Assembly: GCF_051535235.1 (NCBI RefSeq)
Contig: NZ_JBPPLZ010000008.1
Coordinates: 76,112 to 140,111, forward strand
Direction of reading: 5' to 3'
Source: Nitrobacter sp051535235
Lineage (GTDB): Bacteria > Pseudomonadota > Alphaproteobacteria > Rhizobiales > Xanthobacteraceae
Length of the DNA: 64,000 nucleotides
Shown here: in pieces, positions 40,529 through 48,834 of the stretch
Position numbering within the stretch: the first letter of the stretch is position 1
How the letters are laid out: each line of letters starts with the position of its first letter
The notes under the pieces: model-generated
The model's input: the letters and a program-made list of their open reading frames with translations, nothing else
Told to the model about the DNA's origin: nothing
Databases searched by the model: none
Program-made: the position numbers and the translations under genes

Positions 40529-41494
40529 TCAATGCACGATTTCTTCAATCGCCAGGAAGCCGAAATTAACGCCTCCCAATAGGCGCCCAACGCTGTTTCC
40601 GTTGACGTAGAGCGAACTTCCGCTGCCTGTGCCCACGCGAATATGGATAGTTTGGGAAGTTGTGGCGCCCGGAACAAACTCGTGTTCTATATACATCAAT
40701 TGAGAGAAGTTGGCCGCAGTAGACGAGTAACGAGCGCAGATCGCGCCAGCCCCGGAATTCAAAAACATCGCGACTATGATGTTGTCCTGCGAACCGACCG
40801 CCATCGAGATAGAGAATCTGACGCGCAAGGAATTCGTTGTGGTTTTGGGAGTGATCGAAGCCGAAATGATTTCGGTGCCTTCGGTGTTCTGCGGAATCGA
40901 GTTGTCAATCGGGATAACGGCGGTCGTGGTCGAGTACGTCGCAATCTCCGCGTACGAAGTGTCAATTACGGTGCCACTCGTGGGTAGGCCAATTGCTTCC
41001 CGCGCAGCTTCTTCATCTGTCGCAGTCAACACAGCAGCACCGACCGCGGTTGCGCCAATTGCATCCTGCGCTGCATCTTCATCTGTCGCAGTGAATAGTG
41101 CCTTCCCGACAGTTGTACCACCGAGATTATCCAATGCGGCGTCGGCGTCGGCGAGATCGGCAAGGTTATTGACTGGAATTAAAATATCCGCAGCGGCTGC
41201 GGTGAAGCCAAACCCCGCCGTTCCACTCAAATCAATCTTGGACGTTCCGACCGTCCCGCCGATCTTGGACTTTGTGACTGTTGTGCGCTCCATCGCAGCG
41301 ACGCTGCTTTTGATGGTCCCGACGCCTTCCTCGAAATCGGTACCGTCGACGATGAAATAACGCACCGTATTACCGTCAACGGCGCCAGCTTCTGCCGGCG
41401 TCAGGAACGCATTCGATGAAGCGGAACCGAACGTGACGTCTCCAGTCCCGGTCGTTGGGGTATTACCTTTAACGCGATCGAATAGCTTCAGCAT
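40529..41494 (-). CDS. Tail-fibre-like protein
   Basis: 321 residues. It starts MLKLFDRVKGNTPTTGTGDVTFGS and contains degenerate AxxAIG repeats (TATDEDAAQDAIG, then TATDEEAAREAIG) typical of phage tail fibre shafts, with a beta-rich C-terminus. The ATG at 41494 gives a natural N-terminus; the longer frame to 41527 runs into the small gene upstream. It is likely receptor-related. Between it and the tape-measure gene only a 15-codon frame remains, perhaps a remnant. Confidence 0.7.
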   Translation of the reverse strand: MLKLFDRVKGNTPTTGTGDVTFGSASSNAFLTPAEAGAVDGNTVRYFIVDGTDFEEGVGTIKSSVAAMERTTVTKSKIGGTVGTSKIDLSGTAGFGFTAAAADILIPVNNLADLADADAALDNLGGTTVGKALFTATDEDAAQDAIGATAVGAAVLTATDEEAAREAIGLPTSGTVIDTSYAEIATYSTTTAVIPIDNSIPQNTEGTEIISASITPKTTTNSLRVRFSISMAVGSQDNIIVAMFLNSGAGAICARYSSTAANFSQLMYIEHEFVPGATTSQTIHIRVGTGSGSSLYVNGNSVGRLLGGVNFGFLAIEEIVH

Positions 41495-41496
41495 CT

Positions 41497-41640
41497 TTAG
41501 ATACCCTCGCCCGGAATGAAGCCGCATCCAGATCCAAGCGGATCAACAGGTTCGTTTTGCGGTGCTGACTTCTTGTCATCCTGCTTTTCAGCATGCGTCA
41601 GATTTTCAATTGGGTTCTCACGCGCATCATCATTCGTCAT
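41497..41640 (-). CDS. Small acidic protein upstream of the tail fibre
   Basis: 47 residues, MTNDDARENPIENLTHAEKQ and onward, ending in GCGFIPGEGI. A GGAGA Shine-Dalgarno sequence precedes the ATG. The stop is two bases before the tail-fibre ATG, suggesting coupling. Function unknown. Confidence 0.6.
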   Translation of the reverse strand: MTNDDARENPIENLTHAEKQDDKKSAPQNEPVDPLGSGCGFIPGEGI

Positions 41641-41833
41641 AGTCTCTCCATTTGTTGGTGAATTACCGCGCGCCAGTTCATCCGTGGTCGCGCGGTGGTG
41701 GTGGTTGGGCAGCTAACTGAAAGCCGCGGATGCGGCTGACTTTGAGGAAGAACGGCTCTTTCCCCGAATTACTTGCCGGTCTCGGAACCACGGCCAGCCG
41801 TTTCGGTTATCGACCGGACCAGGAGCAGAAACG

Positions 41834-42070
41834 ATGGACACAGATCGCATAAGCGAAGCCGCAGAGTCGGCTTTGGAGAAAACTCAAGACGCTGCAGGAC
41901 GGGTAAAAGATGCCATGACGGAAGCGACTGAGCGCCTATCCAGCGCGGGTTCGCAAGCCTATGATCGCGGTTCCGAACTGGTAGAACAAAGGCCGGGCAG
42001 CTCGCTACTTGTTGCTGGTCTCGTCGGTTTTGCGCTCGGTGTCCTTGTTACTCGCGGAACCGATAGCTAA
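41834..42070 (+). CDS. DUF883/ElaB-like membrane-anchored protein
   Basis: 78 residues. An amphipathic Ala/Glu helix (AAESALEKTQDAAGRVKDAMTEATERL) precedes a C-terminal membrane helix (SLLVAGLVGFALGVLVTR). It resembles YqjD/ElaB/DUF883 proteins, some of which bind ribosomes at the inner membrane. AGGAG lies upstream. It runs opposite to its neighbours, the typical position of a phage moron gene, between the HNH and tail genes. Confidence 0.8.
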   Translation: MDTDRISEAAESALEKTQDAAGRVKDAMTEATERLSSAGSQAYDRGSELVEQRPGSSLLVAGLVGFALGVLVTRGTDS

Positions 42071-42100
42071 GACGGCCAGTTTTTAGAAACTGGACCCTCC

Positions 42101-42403
42101 CTAGCGAGGCCAACCGTCTGCCCCGAAGGTGACAACAGCCTGGCCAAGCTCGATGCGCTGTTTCGTAGAGTTATGACACGCGGAGCAGAGACTCTGCAGA
42201 TTGTTCGGATCGTGGAATAACGCAATGTCGCCCTTATGGGGAGTGATGTGATCGGCTACGGTCGCCGCTTCTACCAAATCGCTATCCAGACAGAACCTGC
42301 ACAACGGCTCTACCGCTAATTGGTGCTCACGGAGACGCCGCCACCGAGTAGTACTATATAATCGATGCCACGCGGTTGCGACCGGGCGGCGGCTACTACC
42401 CAT
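42101..42403 (-). CDS. HNH endonuclease
   Basis: 100 residues. It has a zinc knuckle with Cys in EPLCRFCLD and LQSLCSACHN, the HNH box VADHITPHKGDIALFHDPNNLQSLC and an N-terminus with WRRLREHQL typical of phage HNH proteins. In HK97-like phages such nucleases sit beside the terminase and aid packaging. The ATG at 42403 overlaps the stop of the gene upstream; a TTG at 42406 would add one residue. No terminase gene is adjacent. Confidence 0.88.
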   Translation of the reverse strand: MGSSRRPVATAWHRLYSTTRWRRLREHQLAVEPLCRFCLDSDLVEAATVADHITPHKGDIALFHDPNNLQSLCSACHNSTKQRIELGQAVVTFGADGWPR

Positions 42404-42572
42404 CAACCCGCCTCACCCGCGACACGCGCAACAGAGCCTCGCAACCTTCGTCATCCTCGAATGCGATGAGGAATTTTGGCGAATGCTCATCGTCCGTTAC
42501 GCCCAGAACCATACAGTCAGTCCATAGGCCGCCGCATTGGAATTCTGCGGGATAGCTAGCTACGGGGATCAT
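42396..42572 (-). CDS. Small phage-type hypothetical protein
   Basis: 58 residues (MIPVASYPAEFQCGGLWTD..., with FLIAFEDDEGCEALLRV). The start overlaps the protease stop and the stop overlaps the HNH start, so it is part of an overlapping chain. Function unknown. Confidence 0.65.
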   Translation of the reverse strand: MIPVASYPAEFQCGGLWTDCMVLGVTDDEHSPKFLIAFEDDEGCEALLRVSRVRRVDG

Positions 42573-43072
42573 ACCGCGATCCCCCGCTTGCGCATCTTGG
42601 CCTCACAGCGCCGCCGTGCGGCGGCTGCGGCGGTCTCTGAACGTAGGCTCGCGGATGTGCTTTCGTAAGCTGGAAAGGCCGTTAAAGTCAGCTCAAAAAG
42701 ATCGACGTCCGTAATTGTCCGAAGCGGTAACCTATCGCCGCCGTCTGCCCATTCCTCAGCACGCGCTCGAAATCCGAATGAACATCCCTTCACATCCTGC
42801 CTGCCAACCGTGCCGAGCGCGGTCTGCCCCTCAGGCGTCGTCGGATCGACCTGGAGCGAAAAATATAAGCCTGCTCGATCCTCACGGAGAGACAGCGTCG
42901 TCGGGGTGCGACCCAGCACCCTGCCGGAGTCGTGGTCGAGCAACATCACAACATCTGGCTTTTCTTTTAGGGTTCTGGTGAAAGCTCCGGGAGCAATCCT
43001 CTCCCGGAACTCTCCAGCGATTACAGTCTCGTCGTTAAATCGCACAGCAAACCCGCTGATAACATCAACCAC
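42569..43072 (-). CDS. HK97-family prohead protease
   Basis: 167 residues. Conserved features are FRERIAPGAFTRTL, the catalytic His in LLDHDSGRVLGRT, the catalytic Ser in GCSFGFRA and the downstream DLFELTLTAFPAYEST. The GTG at 43072 begins the conserved region and overlaps the small gene upstream; a longer frame to 43249 is antisense-like run-on. In HK97 phages this protease matures the capsid. Here the major capsid gene that normally follows is absent. Confidence 0.88.
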   Translation of the reverse strand: MVDVISGFAVRFNDETVIAGEFRERIAPGAFTRTLKEKPDVVMLLDHDSGRVLGRTPTTLSLREDRAGLYFSLQVDPTTPEGQTALGTVGRQDVKGCSFGFRARAEEWADGGDRLPLRTITDVDLFELTLTAFPAYESTSASLRSETAAAAARRRCEAKMRKRGIAV

Positions 43073-43253
43073 GTTTCTTCTTCTCCGCGGCGTCAAGCTT
43101 AGCCTCCTTCCGGCCGAGGCGAGACTTCGACCGCAATTCGCGGGCAATCTCGATTGGATCGGTGCTCGCGTATGTTGCTGGCTTTCCGGGAAGTTTGATG
43201 TGCCGTTTACTTTTCTGGCGCTTCTCTCGGATGTTCTCGGCTTTCTCAAACAC
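43065..43253 (-). CDS. Small basic protein
   Basis: 62 residues, highly basic (FEKAENIREKRQKSKRHIKLPGK and SRLGRKEAKLDAAEKKKRG). The GTG start overlaps the stop of the coiled-coil gene, and its stop overlaps the protease start. It could bind nucleic acid or scaffold. No family is recognised. Confidence 0.6.
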   Translation of the reverse strand: MFEKAENIREKRQKSKRHIKLPGKPATYASTDPIEIARELRSKSRLGRKEAKLDAAEKKKRG

Positions 43254-43812
43254 CGTAGCCCGCCTCCTTCGCCGCGCGCAGATAACGATCGAGATGACCA
43301 TCGTGCCGATCACCGCAGAAGGTCGGTTGCATCGGGACGAGATGTGTCCACGCAATGTCGTTGGCGATAAAATCGTCGAGCAGCGACTCGTAATCTTCAC
43401 GCGCTACCCGCAGCGCAGTCACAGCGGCGACCATTGCTTTGACGCGACGGGTGTATTCAGGCCTAACCGCGGCGCATACCGCCACCGAGGCTGGACCGCG
43501 TGCATCTGCAAGTCTGCGGCGAACAATCTCAAGAGCATCTTCGACGTCGTGCTCAGAGGTTCGGATATCTGCGAGGCGCTTGTGTAGAAGAGTATCAGTC
43601 TCGGGATCGTCACCGAGAAGCTCAGCGACTCTTTGCGGCGTTCGGTGCGTTGGCGCGGGAAGAGCCTTGATCTGCTTTTCCACTTCGCGGCGTTCATTAC
43701 GCAGTGTCGATTGGCGCTCCAGAAGAACGGATCTCTTGGTAACGAGCGCTGCATATTCCGGGCTAAATTCCAAGCTCGGCACGACAAATGCTTCAGTAGA
43801 TTTCTTTGCCAC
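43246..43812 (-). CDS. Coiled-coil hypothetical protein
   Basis: 188 residues. A long predicted helical hairpin is visible (AALVTKRSVLLERQSTLRNERREVEKQIKAL and SEHDVEDALEIVRRRLADA), with a Cys/His-containing C-terminal part. No domain was recognised. It overlaps the 62-residue gene and shares its first bases with the stop of the upstream 176-residue gene. Confidence 0.65.
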   Translation of the reverse strand: MAKKSTEAFVVPSLEFSPEYAALVTKRSVLLERQSTLRNERREVEKQIKALPAPTHRTPQRVAELLGDDPETDTLLHKRLADIRTSEHDVEDALEIVRRRLADARGPASVAVCAAVRPEYTRRVKAMVAAVTALRVAREDYESLLDDFIANDIAWTHLVPMQPTFCGDRHDGHLDRYLRAAKEAGYGV

Positions 43813-44342
43813 TATCTGGCCTTTCCAAAAAGTTCATCAAGAATATTCGCAACTGCTGCAACCGGAATCGTCGTTGCGGTTCTGTGCCCATCACGCTCCC
43901 AGTGGCCCGCGTTGGCTCCAGGATTGCGATAGCGACCGACACGGCTAGGCTGTTCGATCGAGACCTCGGGCCACGATCTGACGAACGTCAAAGACGATTT
44001 CCGCGCATCGGGATCACCGCGACGAGCTAAATCGACAACAAGGTCGACAGCCTCCGCGGCGTTTCGCGGAATGCCCACGGGCGCGCCTTCAGGAAGGATG
44101 GTGCCGGATGGGACGAGCTGAAGATATTCGGCGGACTCGGTGTCGGCCAACCGCAGCTTGGACGTAACCGCAATGGCTACGATTAATCGGATGGTGTCGT
44201 CTTCATCAAGTTCTGGCGCTCGGGCTGGGCCACCTGATGGAATGACGCCCTCCTCGCTTAAGCGGCGGGCGATAGCGCTGGCTCGCGCGGGATCGAAGCC
44301 AAGTGCGTCGATGGCCGCGAGCACGTTGGCAAGTTTTGCCAA
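43812..44342 (-). CDS. Phage-type hypothetical protein
   Basis: 176 residues. The N-terminus looks like a small helical domain (LANVLAAIDALGFDPARASAIARRLSEEGVIP), possibly DNA-binding. The rest resembles no named family. The start is TTG at 44342 with GGAG upstream. A terminase-small-subunit role is only a guess from position ahead of the protease. It overlaps the next gene by its stop codon. Confidence 0.6.
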   Translation of the reverse strand: MAKLANVLAAIDALGFDPARASAIARRLSEEGVIPSGGPARAPELDEDDTIRLIVAIAVTSKLRLADTESAEYLQLVPSGTILPEGAPVGIPRNAAEAVDLVVDLARRGDPDARKSSLTFVRSWPEVSIEQPSRVGRYRNPGANAGHWERDGHRTATTIPVAAVANILDELFGKAR

Positions 44343-44581
44343 TCTCGTTGCTCCTGTTTTGAAATTGTCGATTGATGGGTGAAATGAAAAGCCGGCCTGC
44401 GCGGCTTACGAAAAAAGGATGGCACGGGGATCGAACTCGCGCCGAAGTCGCGCACGTCACGTCGACGGCCACATCGCTGTGACCTTCAATAGAATACGGT
44501 CCTGTACCCCGGACGAGGGACGTTTACTTTCTTCAATCTGGACATGGTGTCCAAATTGAAACGTGTTCACCGTGTTCGGGT
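44343..44581. promoter_or_regulatory. Regulatory gap: near-palindrome, tandem repeats and hairpin with T-run
   Basis: An imperfect palindrome with arms CAATCTGGACA and TGTCCAAATTG around TGG (44534-44558; 10 of 11 pairs) is followed by tandem CGTGTTC at 44562-44568 and 44571-44577. On the minus strand a hairpin GGCGCGAG-TTCGATC-CCCGTGCC at about 44414-44437 precedes six T, so it could terminate the 339-residue gene. The largest minus-strand gap in this block is a natural switch point. Confidence 0.45.
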
Positions 44582-45601
44582 TTACGCTGCCAACTTCTCC
44601 ACGTCTGCCAACGCCTCCAGTGCCGAATCTTGCGCGGCCACCGCCTTTCGCTCCGATTGCTTCGTATTGCCCCAACCCATCTTTGCGGCAATCTCGCGAG
44701 CGGTCATCCCGGCAATACTAAGGTCTAGCAGCTTGGCATGTTCGCCTAGCGCAGCGTCGATTCGCGGTGCGTCGATGGTCTCAACGATTTGCCGTTCAAC
44801 CAGATCGTGTCCACCTTCAACTCCGCCCTGCATCGCGCGGGGATTCGAATGGACGCGAAACGCCATGAACTCCGCGCCCTTCGCGATCGCGGTGATGTGG
44901 CGTGGAATCCGGCAAGCCGGATATAAGCGAGCGTTGCTCCACGCTTCGTCAAAGCTATGCCGACCACCGACGCCAATCCGATCGATATCTCGCCTGTTGT
45001 CATTGGCGACGCCCATGGCTTGGACCCAGTGAGCGGCGCGCAGCCTACGGAAGTCCTCCCCATAGCTTGGCACCGCGCTTCGCTGCATCTGCTCGGGGAA
45101 GCCGCTGCTCCCGCGAATGGATAGGTGCCGCGCGTTGTCGTCTTGTCGCTCAGCTTCTGATTTTCGCCGCTTACCCTTGGGCTGGCGAAAAAGTTCGGTG
45201 GCATCGTGCCATCGTTCATCACCGCCGCGCCATTCGGTGATCTGGCCCTTGGCGTCAAAGCGCAGCCGCGCCCGCGTCGGCGTATCAAGCTCTGCAGCGG
45301 TTATAGGGCCATATCCTTCGCGGGCGCTGATGGCGTCCTTCGCGGCGAGCCGAACCATCTCGTCTGGCGACGGCCTGATTTCCGTAACGCGATCAGCCTG
45401 TGGCTTTCCTTCCACTTCGGGCAGATTTCCGTCCGCGCTCAACCAGGATGGCACCGTAACAACGGTGCCATGGCGAATGAGCCGCTTCAGGTCCTCTTCA
45501 CGACCGGCGCGGGCGAGCCTAATTGCGAGCGGAATCGCCGCAGTGGTCGTGCGCGGCATATTGTCATTATCATGATGCATATTGGTTCTCGACGTGATCA
45601 T
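44582..45601 (-). CDS. Phage-type protein with C-terminal helix-turn-helix
   Basis: 339 residues. No named domain covers the bulk. The C-terminus reads HAKLLDLSIAGMTAREIAAKMGWGNTKQSERKAVAAQ, a sigma-r4-like helix-turn-helix pattern, so it may be a late regulator. Internal starts (MHHDNDN or MPRTTT) are possible because no Shine-Dalgarno sequence precedes the ATG at 45601. It is followed by the regulatory gap at 44343-44581. Confidence 0.6.
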   Translation of the reverse strand: MITSRTNMHHDNDNMPRTTTAAIPLAIRLARAGREEDLKRLIRHGTVVTVPSWLSADGNLPEVEGKPQADRVTEIRPSPDEMVRLAAKDAISAREGYGPITAAELDTPTRARLRFDAKGQITEWRGGDERWHDATELFRQPKGKRRKSEAERQDDNARHLSIRGSSGFPEQMQRSAVPSYGEDFRRLRAAHWVQAMGVANDNRRDIDRIGVGGRHSFDEAWSNARLYPACRIPRHITAIAKGAEFMAFRVHSNPRAMQGGVEGGHDLVERQIVETIDAPRIDAALGEHAKLLDLSIAGMTAREIAAKMGWGNTKQSERKAVAAQDSALEALADVEKLAA

Positions 45602-45849
45602 TGTTTCGGCCCATTGTTGGGCTCTGCTCGCTGTGCCAGCCGTCTTTACGGCCTTTGCTGCCCCTGGAGGGGTAGTTTCAGTCTCTAAAGCGGTCGCCTC
45701 CTATCACCGGCGTGGGACACTCGCGCACTACGCCGCAAGTTTTCAAAAAGTATCACCGGGCGACCCGATTCCTTTTTTTGTTATGGTTTAGTGTTGTTCT
45801 TGGCCAACGCCGGTCTCTAGGGCGAGGGCTGGAAGCTTTGCGGATACCC

Positions 45850-46026
45850 CTACTCCTGCAACCACGGCACCAGATCGCCGCGTCCAGCTTCCATCAGCGT
45901 CTCCACCGCAACCCACTGCCACCGCCACTGACCAGTGGTAGTGTCACGCCCGTAGACATGCAGAGCCTCGCCATCGCATTCGTCAGCGTCTTCGATGGTG
46001 TCGATATCGATCATCTCAATCTCCAT
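45850..46026 (-). CDS. Small acidic protein
   Basis: 58 residues (MEIEMIDIDTIEDADECDGE..., then GQWRWQWVAVETLM). The ATG at 46026 is chosen; a longer frame to 46116 would enter the repeat-rich region. Function unknown. About 250 bases without a supported gene separate it from the 339-residue gene. Confidence 0.45.
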   Translation of the reverse strand: MEIEMIDIDTIEDADECDGEALHVYGRDTTTGQWRWQWVAVETLMEAGRGDLVPWLQE

Positions 46027-46261
46027 TCGAGACCGATTTGCAGATTTGCAGCCCATACGGATTCTCGGAGTGATCCGAAAAAATCGGGAGTGATTGCAAA
46101 TGCTGCAAATCTGCAAGTGAATAGATAATATTTATATATATCATATACTTACACATACGCACCACTTGCCAAACTCTTGCCATTTGCAACACCGTGGCAC
46201 AATTCTCCGTACCAGCGCGTTGCAATTGCCGAGCTTTTGCAAGCGATTCTGCAAGTGCCGC
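46027..46261. other. Iteron-like AT-rich region, candidate replication origin
   Basis: Repeats built on TGCAAAT/TGCAAGT occur at 46095-46101, 46104-46110, 46112-46118 and 46251-46257 (GCAAGTG), with inverted ATTTGCA at 46036-46042, 46044-46050 and 46182-46188. They flank the AT tract ATAATATTTATATATATCAT (about 46126-46145). The region lies directly downstream of the primase gene. Function as origin is inferred. Confidence 0.5.
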
Positions 46262-48544
46262 TCACCCGCTACTGGCGCGTGAAAGTACGAACCGCTTGCC
46301 GTCCGTTTTCTCGATCTCACGGGTTTCCTGAAGCCTGAGGATCGCGGCATCAAACGTCCTGGTATCTGAGCCACTGATGCCTCTCCGCTTCAGCAATTCC
46401 GCTCGATACATGGAGCCACCGCGGCTGCTGCGAAGCGAAGATAGAATGGCCTGGCAGAGCTGCTCAAACTGGCTGCTAGACATATACTTATCGACGCCAT
46501 CATCGAGCGATCGAGCGGACGCCAACATAATGGCGTGTGCCCACCGTACGTCCTCGACGTTGACTGACGGCCGCGAGGGGCTGCGGCTGAGCGCGCGTAA
46601 TGTGGCCAACCGGATTGCGTTCTCTGCCAATCGGCCAACAAGCCCGTCCCTGGTTTCATCGCGCTCGATTTCAGCTTCCTGCCAATCTTCGATTGTCAGC
46701 CACGCGGCTTCGGCCGCCTCATCAGCCCACGGGACTTCGTAGAGGTGGGGCTGAACATCGGGCGTCCGCCAATTCCCCTGCGAGTTCATGGATGGCCACG
46801 GGAACTTCTTCTGCGCTTCCTTGATCGCCGCCCGCAATGGCTCCGGCACCACCAGCCCGCCGTCGCGAGGGTTGCCGCGCTCCGGTCGCTTGGTTGGAGC
46901 AATAAAGATTATGCGCGCGGCAAAGCCATCTGACAGGTTCTTATCCGACAACCCACCGTAAAATCGTGTTGGTGTCGACGTGCCGATGACGGTCAACGAT
47001 GGGTAATGGATCGGCGCCCCGATCCGCTCGTCATCCATGGTTTCTTTGCCGAACCAGACACCGGTCGATTTTGAATATAGCTCCAACATCGCCTTGCGTA
47101 TTGTCGACGCCCAGTTCCCATTTCCTTTTGCGTTGATCGACTCCAGAACGTCGCCAACTTCGTCCCATGGCATTACGACGACCGGCTTGCGCCGCAGTAT
47201 CTTCTCGATCGCACTGGCGCTGGATACCTCACCGGCACCCACGAGGAACGCCATGTCGGTATCCTGCAGCAACTTCACCAACCTCTGCAGCGGCGCCTCC
47301 TTGCCGAAGCCGGGGCCGGCGATGCCAGCCAGGTAGAGGTTCACGCCGCAACTAGTAGGGCCGATGACGCGCCGCCCATAGAACACGGACATGAAGGCAA
47401 TTGCCGACATGACCGCAAACTCTGGTGACTTCCGCCGAGAGGTGTCGAGAATCCACCGAGAGATGTCCGCCATGAGACCACCACACGCCTCCGGGGTGAA
47501 CGGATCCCCATCACTGCGAGGGCTCGCGGGAGACCGGATGTCATCGTTAGCCGGCTTCGGCAATGCTGTGCGTCCGGTGATGATTGCAACGCCCTGGCGC
47601 TGTTCCCAGCCAAGATCCGCCGGTGCAACGTCCAGGTGCTCGCACAGCCAATCCGCCGCCGCCTTCGCGGTCGGTGCTCCGCCGAATTCCTTGACCAACT
47701 CGATCGGCGTTGCACCTTGCTCGCGGCCGAAGTCTTGAATCCCATCGGGGTGGACCGAGATGTCCTCTTCAAGATTCCGGCCAAGTTCTTCGCTGGATAT
47801 CCGCCAAGCGCCAGTACCGGGCTGGTGCTGTGCGCCGGGGAATAGCGCCGCTACCCAGCGGTCGGGTGATACAAGCGCCGCAGCGTTCACGCGCCGCCAG
47901 AACGAATCCCCGCCAGCGGATCGCCTCGTCTTCGGCTTCTCTTTCACTCTCTCTCCAAGGCCGGCAAGGATAGATTCAGCCTCGGTGAGAAACGCGGCAA
48001 TATCATCGTTGGAAATTGGAGGCAGGTCTGCGGGTTTGATATCCATCGGCGAACCGTTCGCCCAAGTATACGGCTTGCCGGTTTCAACGTGATCGCCGAA
48101 CGCAACGAACTGCTGGCCGTCGCGAAGAACCTCCACTTGATGCTTTGCACCCTCGATCACGAACTCCGGCGTTACGCTCTTGTCGCCAGGCTCTGTGGCG
48201 CGAAACAGGAACAAGCATTTCGGCGCCTTACCCGTTCGCCGCGGCGCCAGCTCCACTGCCGGCACGATCTCGTATAGCCGCTCGATCAGCTTTTCGCTGA
48301 CGGCCACTGTCGGCGCATCGATGTCGATTGCAACCAGGGCTGTGCCGCAGATAATACCGGTGCGGACGTGGTCAGGATGTTGGCGAAGATATCCATCTAC
48401 CTGCCCGGCCGTAATGCGTTTCTTCGCCCATCCCGGAATGCGCGGGCCTTTATCTAGAACAGGAATATGATGATAGCCCTGCTCACACAGCGAGCGGCGA
48501 AGATCGGCGATATCGTCGGTGTTCTTAGATGCAGGCGCGTTCAT
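46262..48544 (-). CDS. Primase-polymerase / DUF3987 helicase-like replication protein
   Basis: 760 residues. The N-terminal Prim-Pol domain has the acidic metal motif in LVAIDIDAPTV and FVAFGDHVETGKPYTW. The central DUF3987 ATPase part has the loop AGPGFGKEAP and a Walker-B-like VVMPWDEVGDVL. The C-terminus is a winged-helix-like module (YRAELLKRRGISGSDTRTFDAAILRLQETREIEKTDGKRF). It would prime and unwind element DNA, analogous to P4 alpha. It overlaps the small gene upstream by 20 bases. Confidence 0.85.
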   Translation of the reverse strand: MNAPASKNTDDIADLRRSLCEQGYHHIPVLDKGPRIPGWAKKRITAGQVDGYLRQHPDHVRTGIICGTALVAIDIDAPTVAVSEKLIERLYEIVPAVELAPRRTGKAPKCLFLFRATEPGDKSVTPEFVIEGAKHQVEVLRDGQQFVAFGDHVETGKPYTWANGSPMDIKPADLPPISNDDIAAFLTEAESILAGLGERVKEKPKTRRSAGGDSFWRRVNAAALVSPDRWVAALFPGAQHQPGTGAWRISSEELGRNLEEDISVHPDGIQDFGREQGATPIELVKEFGGAPTAKAAADWLCEHLDVAPADLGWEQRQGVAIITGRTALPKPANDDIRSPASPRSDGDPFTPEACGGLMADISRWILDTSRRKSPEFAVMSAIAFMSVFYGRRVIGPTSCGVNLYLAGIAGPGFGKEAPLQRLVKLLQDTDMAFLVGAGEVSSASAIEKILRRKPVVVMPWDEVGDVLESINAKGNGNWASTIRKAMLELYSKSTGVWFGKETMDDERIGAPIHYPSLTVIGTSTPTRFYGGLSDKNLSDGFAARIIFIAPTKRPERGNPRDGGLVVPEPLRAAIKEAQKKFPWPSMNSQGNWRTPDVQPHLYEVPWADEAAEAAWLTIEDWQEAEIERDETRDGLVGRLAENAIRLATLRALSRSPSRPSVNVEDVRWAHAIMLASARSLDDGVDKYMSSSQFEQLCQAILSSLRSSRGGSMYRAELLKRRGISGSDTRTFDAAILRLQETREIEKTDGKRFVLSRASSG

Positions 48545-48770
48545 TCTTGGACAATCCTTCGACAGTCAACTTTGCAATGTGATGGGCAACGTCATGGTCG
48601 AACGCGCAGGTTCGGCCGCGATCGTTCGAGGGGCCGAAAGCCCGATAAGTGCCGTCTTCGGTGTGGCTGACACGCACGCCATAGATCCGCGTGCCTGGAG
48701 AAGATTCAATGTCGACGTGCGCAAGCGTGGCCGAACCCGGCGGTGCCGGTCGGATGGAGAGGATTCGCAA
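48525..48770 (-). CDS. Small phage-type hypothetical protein
   Basis: 81 residues starting at TTG 48770 (LRILSIRPAPPGSATLAHVDIESSPG...). This pattern resembles a small protein often encoded just upstream of prophage primases. The longer frame to 48809 is possible. It overlaps the primase start by 20 bases, indicating coupling. Function unknown. Confidence 0.6.
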   Translation of the reverse strand: MRILSIRPAPPGSATLAHVDIESSPGTRIYGVRVSHTEDGTYRAFGPSNDRGRTCAFDHDVAHHIAKLTVEGLSKNERACI

Positions 48771-48834
48771 TGTGAGAGTCCTAGTGGTGGAGGATTTCAC
48801 CCGGCGCAAGGGGGCCAGTCATGCGGTCGTTACG

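Noticed and set aside
44411..44440. T-arm-like sequence (GTTCGATCCCC) on the minus strand that suggests a phage tRNA
   Set aside because: No acceptor partner GGATGGC or D-arm lies upstream; the stem followed by six T fits a terminator hairpin better.
45582..45791. Plus-strand 69-codon frame with a hydrophobic start
   Set aside because: Starts at TTG within the antisense of the 339-aa gene, has no Shine-Dalgarno sequence and no family pattern.
46377..48470. Several plus-strand frames across the primase gene
   Set aside because: All are antisense shadows of the 760-residue primase-polymerase gene.
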